A stretch of 64,000 nt of DNA from Verrucomicrobiota bacterium. Its GTDB lineage: Bacteria > Verrucomicrobiota > Verrucomicrobiia > Opitutales > Opitutaceae. The notes beneath the pieces are model-generated. The model was not told where the DNA came from. It saw only the letters and a program-made list of their open reading frames with translations, and did no database searches. Of the stretch, positions 26,311 to 35,269 are shown in pieces. The translations under genes were made by a program, and so were the position numbers. Location: contig QNAI01000007.1 of the NCBI GenBank assembly GCA_003641745.1, positions 1 through 64,000 on the forward strand. The letters are read 5' to 3'. How positions within the stretch are numbered: the stretch's first letter is position 1; every line of letters begins with the position of its first letter.

Positions 26311-26339
26311 AGCAGACTCTGTACCTTATTCAGGTGATA

Positions 26340-26390
26340 TTTTGTAAGTGATTCTTTATTATATGTTAATAAATCTAATCTATTAATTCC
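26340..26390 (-). promoter_or_regulatory. Candidate promoter of the flagellar operon
   Basis: The strongly AT-rich stretch stands out from its GC-rich surroundings. On the minus strand it contains a perfect TATAAT (plus positions 26358-26363) about 48 bases before the flgB start region. A -35 box at normal spacing would read only TTAATA, a weak match. No sigma-54 (GG-N10-GC) or FliA-type promoter was seen. Confidence 0.35.
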
Positions 26391-26599
26391 GGGCAGTCAG
26401 ATCTCAAATCGACGGCAATTTCTGCCTATCCTGAAGGCTTCATTTTTCCGTTGCGGCGACGGCGCAAAACGATGTGCTCAAGAACCGACTCCAATCGCGC
26501 GGGAGCCGACCATGAGAAAGCCAACACCCTCCGATTTACACGGTCAGCAGGCGGAATACCTGCAGGCTGCGAAACCCGTCTCAAAGACCGACAGCGCCC

Positions 26600-28153
26600 A
26601 TGGCAAAATCGCTGACTGACGCCACCGGAGAGACGGACGGGTTCCCGCAGGATCGCTGGGAGACCCTCCTGAAGCTGATTCCCGGTGTGGTTTTCGAGCA
26701 ACGCACCGACCTTTCCTTCGCCTCCGTCGGTCCCGGACGGGAACAGTTCTTCGGATCTCGATCGAGCGAGGTTGCCGAACGGTCCGATGTCTTTCTCTCC
26801 TGCGTCCACGAGGATGATCGAGTCGGTCTGCTGAGCTGGTTGCGGAAACTGACCCCGTCGATGGGCCTCGTCGAGACCACTTATCGCCTCGTCCATCCGG
26901 ATACCGGGGTAATCCGTTACGTGGCCGACAGACGCATACGGACCGATGCCGAGGTCGAACTCTATCAGGGCGTCTGGCTCGACCAGACCAGCCGGATCCG
27001 GGCGGAAAAACGGCTGACTTACCGTGCATGGAAGGAAACCGTATCCACGGTGACGAGCGGTCTGCTCCACGATTTCAACAACATCATCGCCGGTATATTC
27101 TCACTCAGCGAGCTCTACCACTCGCAGATCACGTCCAACCACGAGATGCACGCCGGGATCGGTCAGATCAAGGCGAGTTCCATGCAGGCCCAGCAACTGG
27201 TACGCCGGATCATGGAGCTCAACCGGGAGGTTTCCGGGGAAAGAAACCTGTTCAACCTTGAATCATTGATCGCGGACCAGCTCGATTTCCTGAAGGCCAT
27301 CCTGCCTCGGGGCACGGAGATCAAAGCCAACTTCACCGGCGAGGAGCTGCCGGTCCGGCTCGACGACGTCGGGTTCCGCCAGGTCCTGCTCAACCTGGCC
27401 ACCAATGCCCGCGACGCCCTTGGGGACGGCGGACGGATTGAGATCGAAACCCGCCGGCACGATATGGGCGGCACCGGACCCGCCGGTATCCTTCCTTCCG
27501 ATTTTCAGTATCCCGCCGGCAGCGTCGAGATCATCTTCCGGGACAATGGCTGCGGTATGCCGACCGGCGTAGCCGAGCGAATCTTCGATCCGTTTTTCTC
27601 GACCAAGGAACCCACCAGGGGATCGGGCCTCGGTCTCTACAATGCGCAACTGTATGCAACCACCAACAGGGGGCGAATAGGGGTGGTCACCACATCCGGG
27701 GTCGGTACCACATTTCACCTTGTGCTCCCGCTGGAGACTTTCTCCGAGACCATCCTTCCGGTCGTCGAGGAAGAATCGGGGGCCGGGCAGCGTCATCACC
27801 TGCTGCTCTATTCCTGGGAGGACGCAAGCCATTCCGATCTGGTGGCGGAAATGCGCGAAAAAACCTGGCAGGTATTGACTCTGTCCAACGCCGCCCGGGT
27901 CCGCGAATACCTGACCCAGTCCGACTTCCCGATCAGACTGATCGTCATCCTTCGGATCACCCTGGATGAGGACGCCGATCGACTTCTGGAGCAGGTTCGC
28001 GACGAGCATCCGGAGATCAGGATCGCCGTCATCACAATGGGCGACGATCCTGAGCAGACACCCAGATCGGTAAATGAACGGGCCGACATCGTCTTGCACC
28101 ACAACATGAAACTCTCAACCATGATCAAAAAAATTTCCGACCTGATCCAATAA
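26600..28153 (+). CDS. PAS histidine kinase with C-terminal pseudo-receiver
   Basis: The protein is 517 residues with no membrane helix. A PAS fold covers about 20-140. The HisKA helix has the phospho-site in LLHDFNNI (His157). The ATPase domain is intact: N-box LLNLATNARDAL (265-274), DNGCG (315-319) and GSGLGL (341-346). Residues about 398-517 look like a receiver domain (final helix MIKKISDLI), but where the aspartate should be the strand reads IRLIVILRITLD, without an acceptor in the usual place. The next gene, a receiver protein, starts 5 bp later and is a likely partner. It is divergent from the flagellar operon, so a role in motility control is plausible but inferred. Confidence 0.88.
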   Translation: MAKSLTDATGETDGFPQDRWETLLKLIPGVVFEQRTDLSFASVGPGREQFFGSRSSEVAERSDVFLSCVHEDDRVGLLSWLRKLTPSMGLVETTYRLVHPDTGVIRYVADRRIRTDAEVELYQGVWLDQTSRIRAEKRLTYRAWKETVSTVTSGLLHDFNNIIAGIFSLSELYHSQITSNHEMHAGIGQIKASSMQAQQLVRRIMELNREVSGERNLFNLESLIADQLDFLKAILPRGTEIKANFTGEELPVRLDDVGFRQVLLNLATNARDALGDGGRIEIETRRHDMGGTGPAGILPSDFQYPAGSVEIIFRDNGCGMPTGVAERIFDPFFSTKEPTRGSGLGLYNAQLYATTNRGRIGVVTTSGVGTTFHLVLPLETFSETILPVVEEESGAGQRHHLLLYSWEDASHSDLVAEMREKTWQVLTLSNAARVREYLTQSDFPIRLIVILRITLDEDADRLLEQVRDEHPEIRIAVITMGDDPEQTPRSVNERADIVLHHNMKLSTMIKKISDLIQ

Positions 28154-28158
28154 TTCGT

Positions 28159-29433
28159 ATGTCCCGGCTCGATACACCCAACCCAAAGATACTCCTCCTC
28201 GACGACGATGAAATCATCCTGTTGGCAATCAAGGAAACCCTGGGCAGGGAGGATTACGACATCTCCGTTTTTTCAAAAGCAGGGGAAGCCCTGGAGGCGT
28301 TGAAATCAGCCCGCTTCGCGGTAATCGTATCGGATCAACGGATGCCGGAAATGACCGGACTGGAGTTTCTCCACGAATCGAAGTCGCTGCAGCCGAATGC
28401 GTCCAGAATCCTGATTACCGGCGTCCTGACCCTCAACACCGTCATCGACGCGGTCAACAAGGGTGAAATTTTTCGTTTTCTGGCCAAGCCCTGGATCCGC
28501 GAGGAGTTGATCGCAACCATCCGCAACGCGGTCCAGCGCAACCAGCTGCTCGAAGCAAACGAGAGCCTGCGCGAGGACACGCAGCAACTGAACGAGAAAC
28601 TCGTCGTCGCCAATTCAGCCCTCCAGGAGAAGGTCGAGGAGCTCACTCGGGGGAAGGAAGCACTTGACCGGGCCAACAGCGCCTTGCGAGAGAACTTCGA
28701 GCACTCGCTCGAGCTCTGCCACCGCCTGATCGAAACCTTCCATCCGGTCCTGGGCCGACAGACCAAGTCGGTGGTGACCGTCTGCCGTCAGATGGCGGAA
28801 GCGGCGAATCTTCCGGAAGAGACCCGCGACGTTCTGATCACAAGCGCCTGGCTGCATAATATCGGCATGATCGGGCTCCCCCGAAACATATGCAGCAAGT
28901 CTCTCAAAAGTCCCGACGGTCTGACCGAAACCGAGAGGCAACTACTCCGGCACCACCCGATCTACGGGCAGACTCTGGCGTCGTTTGTGAACGACCTTCG
29001 GGCGGTCGGAGAAACCATTCGAGCCCACCATGAACGGTTCGACGGGAACGGATATCCGGACGGTCTGACCCGGCAGGAGATCCCGGAAGCGGCCCGTTAC
29101 CTGGCCGTTGCCGTCCTCTTCGTCGAATCCAATCTGTCACGCGAAGAGGCGGTCGAGGAAGTCCTGAGGGAATCGGGGAAAGCTCTCGAGCCGGAAGCGG
29201 TGCGATTGTTTCTGAAAGTCTCCAATCTGACCTCGCTCCCCCGCAAGGTGAAGGAAGTCACGCTCGACGAGCTCCAACCGGGCGAAACTCTCGCCCGGGG
29301 CATCTACACGCCAACCGGGCTCCTTTTGATCTCTGAGGATAAGGAATTGACCCCATTGACTGTGAGCAAGATTCGTGAGCATAATCATGTGACCCCCATC
29401 ACCCAGCGCCTTCTCGTTTATCAAGCCGAGTGA
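28159..29433 (+). CDS. Receiver-HD-GYP-like response regulator with degenerate metal site
   Basis: The protein is 424 residues. The receiver domain (8-125) is complete, with Asp59 in VSDQRMPEMTG and Lys110 in FLAKPW. A coiled coil (128-180) leads to an HD-GYP-like domain: LHNIGMIGLP (233-241), HHPIYGQTL, and HHERFDGNGYPDG (290-302). The metal-binding HD pair is HN (His233-Asn234), the lysine of DIGKIG is Met, and the later AD-x-FDA segment reads AVLFVES. A normal member hydrolyses c-di-GMP; this one may bind rather than cleave, or be inactive. A further domain follows from about 370 (VTLDELQPGETLARGIYTPT), also known from such regulators. Confidence 0.87.
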   Translation: MSRLDTPNPKILLLDDDEIILLAIKETLGREDYDISVFSKAGEALEALKSARFAVIVSDQRMPEMTGLEFLHESKSLQPNASRILITGVLTLNTVIDAVNKGEIFRFLAKPWIREELIATIRNAVQRNQLLEANESLREDTQQLNEKLVVANSALQEKVEELTRGKEALDRANSALRENFEHSLELCHRLIETFHPVLGRQTKSVVTVCRQMAEAANLPEETRDVLITSAWLHNIGMIGLPRNICSKSLKSPDGLTETERQLLRHHPIYGQTLASFVNDLRAVGETIRAHHERFDGNGYPDGLTRQEIPEAARYLAVAVLFVESNLSREEAVEEVLRESGKALEPEAVRLFLKVSNLTSLPRKVKEVTLDELQPGETLARGIYTPTGLLLISEDKELTPLTVSKIREHNHVTPITQRLLVYQAE

Positions 29434-29582
29434 TGGGACGCAAAGAGCATGTAAATTCCCTGTCCAGCCCGGTTTTTTGGCTGAAACACGCAAGAAGCGT
29501 CTCCTCACTCCGATATTGAGAGATCTACAGAGAGCTGTCATTTAGAACCAGGTAACCTTCACCCCCTAAGCACCAAACTCCC

Positions 29583-29957
29583 ATGAAGATACTCGTTGTC
29601 GATGACGATCCCGCAATCCGATCGCTCCTGCTCACCATTTTCAGCGACAATCACGAGGTTTCGCTTCTCTGTGACGGCCACAACGCCGTTTCAGTCCTCT
29701 CCGACCCGAACCATGATTTCGACTTCGTCATCATCGATTACAAGATGCCCCGGTTGAGTGGAGAGAAGGTGATGGAACTCCTGTCCGACTGGCAGAACAT
29801 CAAGACGAAGTTCATTTTGATTTCCGGTTATACCTTTGAGAAGAACCGGTTTCGCTACCCCAACCTGGTAGCCTGCCTCTCCAAGCCCTTCAGCATGAAA
29901 GAGCTGGTGGCGTTGGTCGAGGCGCCCGAAACCAGGAATGCCTCCGCCGAGAGCTGA
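29583..29957 (+). CDS. Single-domain CheY-like receiver
   Basis: The protein is 124 residues, one receiver domain, with the acidic pocket VVDDDP, phospho-acceptor Asp52 in IIDYKMPRLSG, Ser/Thr position LISGY and Lys101 in CLSKPF. No output domain is present, so it should act by protein contact or as a phosphate relay. It lies between the receiver-HD protein and a degenerate kinase. A CheY-like action on the neighbouring flagellar motor is possible, but there are no che genes in the window. Confidence 0.88.
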   Translation: MKILVVDDDPAIRSLLLTIFSDNHEVSLLCDGHNAVSVLSDPNHDFDFVIIDYKMPRLSGEKVMELLSDWQNIKTKFILISGYTFEKNRFRYPNLVACLSKPFSMKELVALVEAPETRNASAES

Positions 29958-30039
29958 TCCTGTCGAAAAGACCCGCCCCGGATCGGAGAGAATCCGTGGC
30001 ACCTTGTCGTTGGATCACGCGCGTCATCCACACCCACCC

Positions 30040-31077
30040 ATGGAAACAGGCAACGCCACGAGCCCACTCACCGAATCCCTCAGCCAATGGACCCAACCCG
30101 CCTGTCTGGTCAACGGCGAAGGGCGCGTTCTTCTTGCTTCAAGAGGGCTCGGTGAATTGGCGGGACAGTCGGTCGAGGATCTGGGTGGCTTGGATCCGGA
30201 ACTCCTTCTCCAGTCAATTGACGGGGGCGATCCCGCTACCTGGCAGACCGAGCTGGTCGACTCCGGAGGCGCGCGGGTGGACCTTCTGGTTGTTGAGCCC
30301 AGACGCGACCAGTTGGCCGCATCCGGTCGCACGGTTCGGTCCCCCGGCAACGACCTGGACCGATTGAATGCAATCGGCGAGGTCGTCCCTACACTTTTCC
30401 ACGATCTCAACAATATGCTCGGTTCCATATCCGGCATCTCTGAGCTCGCCGCCATGAAACTCCCGGACGGCGATCCCATGCAGGAACGCCTGAACCGGGT
30501 GGTCGACACTGTGATCCGGGCCAGTTCCCTTTCCCGGCAGATCAGTCTCCTGGTTCGAACCCCGCCGGAAAAGACCCCGTTGGTCGACCTTGTCGGCCTG
30601 GTTGATGAGGCCATGGTTCTGGCCCGAAGCTACCTTAACCGCGGTATCACCCTTGAGACGAGCTGGCCGGAAACCCGGCTGGCAACCGACCTGCATCCGA
30701 GCAGCCTCCGTCACCTGGTGGTCGAGATCATCCTGACCGCCGGCATCGTCCTGGGCGAAACCGGAGGGTCGGTTCAGTGGACCATGGCCCAAGGGGAACG
30801 GGAAACAACGGGACGCCCAACCGTTCTCCTGACCGTGACTGTCGGCCGCGATCCAGAACCGGTCGAAGAAAAGAAAACGGCTGAAGGCGGCCGCGATCTA
30901 TCCTCCTTTTTTCCACTCGAACTGTTCCGACGGTTTGCAACCATCTCGAGCCTGGCCAACAGCTTTGGTGGCGGCGTCAGTCCGGTCACTCTTCGCGAGC
31001 CGCCGGGTTTCACCATTACCATCACCCTGCCTGTCTCTGAAAATACCGCCTCCAGTGCACCGGCACACGTAAAATGA
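30040..31077 (+). CDS. Degenerate histidine kinase-like protein
   Basis: The protein is 345 residues from the ATG at 30040, chosen because the upstream part of the frame overlaps the receiver gene and is Pro/Arg-rich. A short PAS-like N-terminus is followed by a clear dimerisation helix with His121 in TLFHDLNNMLGSISG, very like the two other kinases in the window. The ATPase domain is eroded: the N-box position reads HLVVEIILTAGIVLG with no asparagine, and no DxGxG or GxGLG is found. It may receive or relay phosphate rather than autophosphorylate. It is probably cotranscribed with the receiver gene 82 bp upstream. Confidence 0.75.
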   Translation: METGNATSPLTESLSQWTQPACLVNGEGRVLLASRGLGELAGQSVEDLGGLDPELLLQSIDGGDPATWQTELVDSGGARVDLLVVEPRRDQLAASGRTVRSPGNDLDRLNAIGEVVPTLFHDLNNMLGSISGISELAAMKLPDGDPMQERLNRVVDTVIRASSLSRQISLLVRTPPEKTPLVDLVGLVDEAMVLARSYLNRGITLETSWPETRLATDLHPSSLRHLVVEIILTAGIVLGETGGSVQWTMAQGERETTGRPTVLLTVTVGRDPEPVEEKKTAEGGRDLSSFFPLELFRRFATISSLANSFGGGVSPVTLREPPGFTITITLPVSENTASSAPAHVK

Positions 31078-31199
31078 TGGGGTCCTGGGGGCCGTTCCTC
31101 CGATCGAGAGATCTACCGATTTCCTCTTGTAGGAGAGGCTTTACGCCTCGATCAAACTGGCCATCGAGGGATACACCCTCTCCACCCTTGCCCATCATT

Positions 31200-31610
31200 T
31201 CATGTTTTTTCGCCCACCGAGTCCGTCGAACCACCATAGGCCTGGGCGATCCGTCCGGGCAGCACCGGAGCATAACGCTGCCGCACCTGGGGAGACAGTT
31301 GTTTTTTCAGTAGCATTCGCTCGTTTTCCCGATCGAGCATCAGGATTTGAAGCAATCGATTACGGGCGTCCTTGACTCTTGATCTGTCTTCGGGGCCCAG
31401 ATGCGCTTCGACCCCGCCCAGACCCTTTAACTGGCCGAGCGAATCATCGAGTCGGGACAGGTAGCCCTGTTTTCTCTCCAGGAATGCTTCATCTGGAGGA
31501 AGGCCCGATGCCCTCAGGAGTGCACTCTCTTCCAAAAAGAGATCATGAAGCTCGGAAAGGAGCTCCAAATGGCTTTTCAGCACCTTTGGGGACGGAACGG
31601 GTTCACTCAT
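31200..31610 (-). CDS. FlgN/FliT-like coiled-coil protein
   Basis: The protein is 136 residues from the ATG at 31610, which overlaps the stop of the upstream TPR gene (ATGA 31607-31610). It is mostly helical. The pattern LERKQGYLSRLDDSLGQLKG followed by LLQILMLDRENERMLLKKQL resembles flagellar export chaperones of the FlgN/FliT kind, in which helices bind hook-filament junction proteins. The match is by pattern only. Being near the flagellar operon supports it, yet it could simply be another small coiled-coil protein. Confidence 0.55.
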   Translation of the reverse strand: MSEPVPSPKVLKSHLELLSELHDLFLEESALLRASGLPPDEAFLERKQGYLSRLDDSLGQLKGLGGVEAHLGPEDRSRVKDARNRLLQILMLDRENERMLLKKQLSPQVRQRYAPVLPGRIAQAYGGSTDSVGEKT

Positions 31611-32869
31611 GAATCGGCATCGATACTGCCGGTCATCATTCGAAACCGCTCCCCGTAGTCGAGCATCCATTTGACATGGTCAAGGCGCCAGTGGGCGAGA
31701 TCCCGAAGCGAAATGTCGACATTGATCAGGTCCGCTTCCTCCACCGGTATACCCTCGATCATGGCCTGATAGGCCTCGAGCGCCCGCTCGGGCAATTCAA
31801 GGTGCTCAAAGCAAAGCCCTATCTGGTAGACAGCCGGCCACCTCCACTCCGGATCATCGCTGATACGGGCCAGAGATTGATAAATAGAAAGCGCACTCAG
31901 ATACTCTCCCTGCTGATAGAATTCGTTGGCCAGTTCGTTTCCCGTTCGCCGCTTCCAGTAGGTAGACTGGGCGAAGTTGGCCGGGTCGTTCGACAACTGC
32001 GACCGGAGAAGATCGACCACGACTTCAAATGCTTCACGTCCGCGCCCGAGTCTCTTCAAACTGGAAGCCAAAAAATAGGAGGTCTCCAAACGGTAGGGCC
32101 CGATCGATTCGTCTTCACGAAGCTGAGAAAACGCATCCACTGCCGACTCGAAGTCTCTTGTTTCAAACGCCACACAGGCGAGTCGGAACCGCACTGTCAT
32201 CCGATCCTCGCTCGAAAGATCGAGCAGCTCGATCTTTCGGTAGACCTCGGCGGCTTCATCCAGGCGGTCCTGCTCGGTGAGCATCTCGGCCAACTCAAAT
32301 CTGGCTCTGGTCGCAATCTCACGAACCATCTCGAGCTCATCCGCGCCTACATTCAGCGTGGTGTTGAGGACCCGAAAATACCGGGCCGAGGCCACTTCGT
32401 ACGCACCCTGTGCCCGATAGAGCTTGCCGAGGCGAAGCAGAACCAGGCTGGTCGCGGGATCATGAGGATAGGCCTGTATGAATTTTTCAAGTATGATAAT
32501 GGTCCTCGACGAATCTGTCTGCTCAAAGAGATCCGCCATCTGGAGGAGGACCTCGCGTTTCTTTTCGAGCGGAACCGGAAGGCTTAGCAGTTCGGCAAAG
32601 ATCAATTCCGCCCGATCGTGCTCGCCACTGAACCAGCGTCGTTCGGCCGCCGCAATCATGGCCGGGATCTGGTTCTCGAGACTGGCGTCGCCAAACGCCC
32701 CTTGGGCATCCCGCTCGGCCGGAGCCAGGTGTGAATCCAAATCCGATGCAGCTCCCGAAACGGGTCCCAGCAGGAACAGCATCAGGAAAGTCCGGACCGC
32801 AGTCCGGAAGGACAAATCAATTGTGCGGGATGGCAGGTCTGGTGGAGAGAGGGTCGTCAATAGCATCAC
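31607..32869 (-). CDS. Exported TPR-repeat protein
   Basis: The product is up to 420 residues. An N-terminal hydrophobic segment (TAVRTFLMLFLLGPVSGAAS) looks like a signal peptide and suggests that the true start may be a little downstream of 32869. The rest is tetratricopeptide-like: DRAELIFAELLSLPVPLEKK, LVLLRLGKLYRAQGAYEVAS, LAEMLTEQDRLDEAAEVYRK and a clear final repeat YQIGLCFEHLELPERALEAY. It is probably a periplasmic scaffold. It overlaps genes on both sides by four bases, so the three are one operon. Confidence 0.75.
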   Translation of the reverse strand: MMLLTTLSPPDLPSRTIDLSFRTAVRTFLMLFLLGPVSGAASDLDSHLAPAERDAQGAFGDASLENQIPAMIAAAERRWFSGEHDRAELIFAELLSLPVPLEKKREVLLQMADLFEQTDSSRTIIILEKFIQAYPHDPATSLVLLRLGKLYRAQGAYEVASARYFRVLNTTLNVGADELEMVREIATRARFELAEMLTEQDRLDEAAEVYRKIELLDLSSEDRMTVRFRLACVAFETRDFESAVDAFSQLREDESIGPYRLETSYFLASSLKRLGRGREAFEVVVDLLRSQLSNDPANFAQSTYWKRRTGNELANEFYQQGEYLSALSIYQSLARISDDPEWRWPAVYQIGLCFEHLELPERALEAYQAMIEGIPVEEADLINVDISLRDLAHWRLDHVKWMLDYGERFRMMTGSIDADS

Positions 32870-33501
32870 TGACTGGTGTAGGTGGCAGAGCTCGACGTCC
32901 GCACATCCCTGCGGGCGGGGTCGAACCTCAATCTGGCTGCAGGATAAGCGATACCGCCATGCAACCCGTCCAGTTCTTCATCCTTGAAAAACAAAACCAC
33001 GTCCTCCGGTGCAACCCGGGCACGTGAATAGGGTGAAACCGAAACTTCGGGCAGGATATCGCCGCCCACTGAAATATTGATCCCCTCGCGCTTCTCCGCG
33101 TCTGACTGAGCCACGCCGTAACCGCTGCGCTCAGCGGCCGCCTCCGCATAGGCCTGCGGATCTCGGGCCAGTTCCTCGTTGGGCGGATACGTTGGTCTGG
33201 GAGCCCTCACTATCTTTACCGGCTCAACCAGACGGATGACCCCGGGCCCGGTCACTCTGAGGTATTCAGTTGGTTTCAACGAAACCCCGAATTTGGCCAC
33301 GCTCCCGTCGGAAACGAAAATCGGGTGGGCGGACTGCGACCTCGGTGCCGCCGAGGCGTTCGATTCAAAGACACCATGAGCGCCCATGAGAACGACGGGA
33401 ATTGCAAGTGCCGGCCATAAGGGTGTTCGCGGGGTCCGGGTCATCCTCCTGATGCAACGCCGCCACAAACTCTCCATCCTTGGAAAATGTTTCACAAACA
33501 T
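32866..33501 (-). CDS. Hypothetical exported protein
   Basis: The product is up to 211 residues; starts at 33501, 33477 (MESLWRR) or 33444 (MTRTPRT) are all possible. A hydrophobic segment (LWPALAIPVVLMGAHGVFES) ends at a plausible signal-peptidase site ASA. The mature part is beta-rich and hydrophilic, with no family I recognise; it includes VSLKPTEYLRVTGPGVIRLV and GINISVGGDILPEVSVSP. It is the first gene of the operon with the TPR and FlgN-like genes. Confidence 0.6.
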   Translation of the reverse strand: MFVKHFPRMESLWRRCIRRMTRTPRTPLWPALAIPVVLMGAHGVFESNASAAPRSQSAHPIFVSDGSVAKFGVSLKPTEYLRVTGPGVIRLVEPVKIVRAPRPTYPPNEELARDPQAYAEAAAERSGYGVAQSDAEKREGINISVGGDILPEVSVSPYSRARVAPEDVVLFFKDEELDGLHGGIAYPAARLRFDPARRDVRTSSSATYTSQ

Positions 33502-33739
33502 AACATTCGACGCTCACGGGAACGGTTGAAACGGGCGGATGTCGAGACTGATGAAAAAGATGTAAAAGGTCCGATCCGAACCATCGGCACCGATCTTCGG
33601 GGAAAGAGAACCGGACTTGCGCAACGGCCTGTAAATCGTAGACTCGGGCAAGGTGCAAGGTTCGCCCAGGCGCCGTAAATTGTCTCCATTCGTCGTGTCA
33701 TTCTCAGAAGAAAGCCGGAGTAAATCCGGTCCAGTCATT

Positions 33740-35263
33740 ATGCATTCCGTTCTCAAGGCGGCGTTGGACCATCTCGAAGAAGGCGTCGTCGTGACCAACG
33801 CCGGCAATGGAACCACCGGTTCCACCATTTGCTACGCCAATCGCGCCTTCGTTCATTTGACCGGCTATACCCTTGAGGAGCTTCTCGGTCAATCGCCTCA
33901 CCTCTTTCATGGTCCAAAAACGGATACCGCGATCGCCGAACGCCTGAATTCGCATTACGAGGCCGGAAACAAGGCACGTGGCGAGTCGATCAACTACTGC
34001 AAAGATGGAAGCGAATTCACGATGCAGTGGCAGGTTTTCCCGGTGGTTCAGGCGGACGGAAAGATTGCTCACACAATTGGTATTCACAAGGACGTCAGCC
34101 GAATTCGAAGGCTGGAGGAAGACCTTCTCCAGGCCCAGAAGATGGATGCTGTCGGGCGGCTGGCTCGAGGTATCGCCCACGACTTCAACAACCTCCTGGC
34201 TGTCATTCTGTCCTTCAGCGAACTGCTCCTTGAGAACCCCGACAGCCAGAAATCCCTCACGACCTTTGTCACCGAGATTCACAAGGCCGCCAAACGCGCG
34301 GCCGGGTTGACGTCGGAATTGATGGCCTTCAGCCGCCGCGAGAGCGCGGACCCCGAACTTCTCGAGCTCGGAGATGTCCTCTCCCAGATGACCCGGATCA
34401 TCCGCCGCATCATCCCCGAGAATATCGAGGTGGAGGCGCATCTCCCGGAGGAGCCGATCTATGTCCGCATCAACCGGGCGGCCCTTGAACAGGCTCTTGT
34501 GCACCTGACCACCAATGCCCGGGACGCCCTTCCCGACGGCGGAAGGATTACCATCGATCTGACGAGCCTGAGCGGGGACGAAACCGCCAATGTGCTTCCG
34601 GAATACTCCACCCCGGGATCGTACGCGGTTATCTCCTATGCGGACAACGGTACCGGCATGACCGAGGAAACCGTGTCCAGAGTCTTCGAACCGTTCTTCA
34701 CCACCAAGCCGGTCGGGAAGGGAACCGGACTCGGCCTCTCCACCACCTATGCCACGGTCAAGAACAGCAACGGGCATATCAAGGTCGAGAGCGAGGTGGA
34801 CAAGGGCACCCGGGTGGTGATCTCCCTTCCCCGGGAGTCGATCGTGGAGGAGTCGAATGAGTCGGTCGAAACGCCGGTCCGCCCACTGATCGCCCACCAA
34901 GTGCAGATACTCGTGGTCGAGGACGACGAAAACATGAGAGACTGCATCACCGGCGTACTTTCGATCTACAACTTTGAGGTATTCAATGCCGGCTCGGCCG
35001 AGGAGGCATTGGAGAATTTCGAATCCCGGGCGGGAGATATCCATGTTCTCCTTACGGATCTGATCCTTCCAAAAATGAACGGATCCGACCTGGCCAAACA
35101 TTTCCTGGAAAAGAACCCGGAGATCAAGGTCCTCTACATGACCGGCTACGACGATGAAACCCGTCGTGTGGATACCCTCCCGGGGAAAGCGGCCCTGTTG
35201 AGAAAACCATTCTCGCTCAACCAGGTGCTCACGACGGTCCAGACGGCCCTGGACGGCCATTGA
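33740..35263 (+). CDS. PAS hybrid histidine kinase with active receiver
   Basis: The protein is 507 residues from the ATG at 33740; the longer frame adds a region without domain character. PAS covers about 5-120 ([20 protein letters not shown]), the phospho-helix has His147 in [12 protein letters not shown], and the ATPase domain has N-box [20 protein letters not shown] and GKGTGLGL. The receiver domain (388-505) is complete: VVEDDE, Asp440 in [12 protein letters not shown] and Lys489 in LLRKPF. It is the only fully intact hybrid kinase in the window and close in sequence to the two kinases at 26600 and 30040, so these look like paralogues. It has no membrane helix. Confidence 0.92.
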   Translation: MHSVLKAALDHLEEGVVVTNAGNGTTGSTICYANRAFVHLTGYTLEELLGQSPHLFHGPKTDTAIAERLNSHYEAGNKARGESINYCKDGSEFTMQWQVFPVVQADGKIAHTIGIHKDVSRIRRLEEDLLQAQKMDAVGRLARGIAHDFNNLLAVILSFSELLLENPDSQKSLTTFVTEIHKAAKRAAGLTSELMAFSRRESADPELLELGDVLSQMTRIIRRIIPENIEVEAHLPEEPIYVRINRAALEQALVHLTTNARDALPDGGRITIDLTSLSGDETANVLPEYSTPGSYAVISYADNGTGMTEETVSRVFEPFFTTKPVGKGTGLGLSTTYATVKNSNGHIKVESEVDKGTRVVISLPRESIVEESNESVETPVRPLIAHQVQILVVEDDENMRDCITGVLSIYNFEVFNAGSAEEALENFESRAGDIHVLLTDLILPKMNGSDLAKHFLEKNPEIKVLYMTGYDDETRRVDTLPGKAALLRKPFSLNQVLTTVQTALDGH

Positions 35264-35269
35264 GCCCCT

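Noticed and set aside
26512-26619. A 35-codon plus-strand frame with a GGGAG sequence before its ATG, overlapping the start of the kinase gene at 26600
   Set aside because: It might be a leader peptide, but it has no family resemblance and the match to a ribosome site is weak.
33830-33960. LOV-type photosensor in the kinase at 33740
   Set aside because: The PAS domain lacks the cysteine of the LOV motif (the region reads [12 protein letters not shown]).
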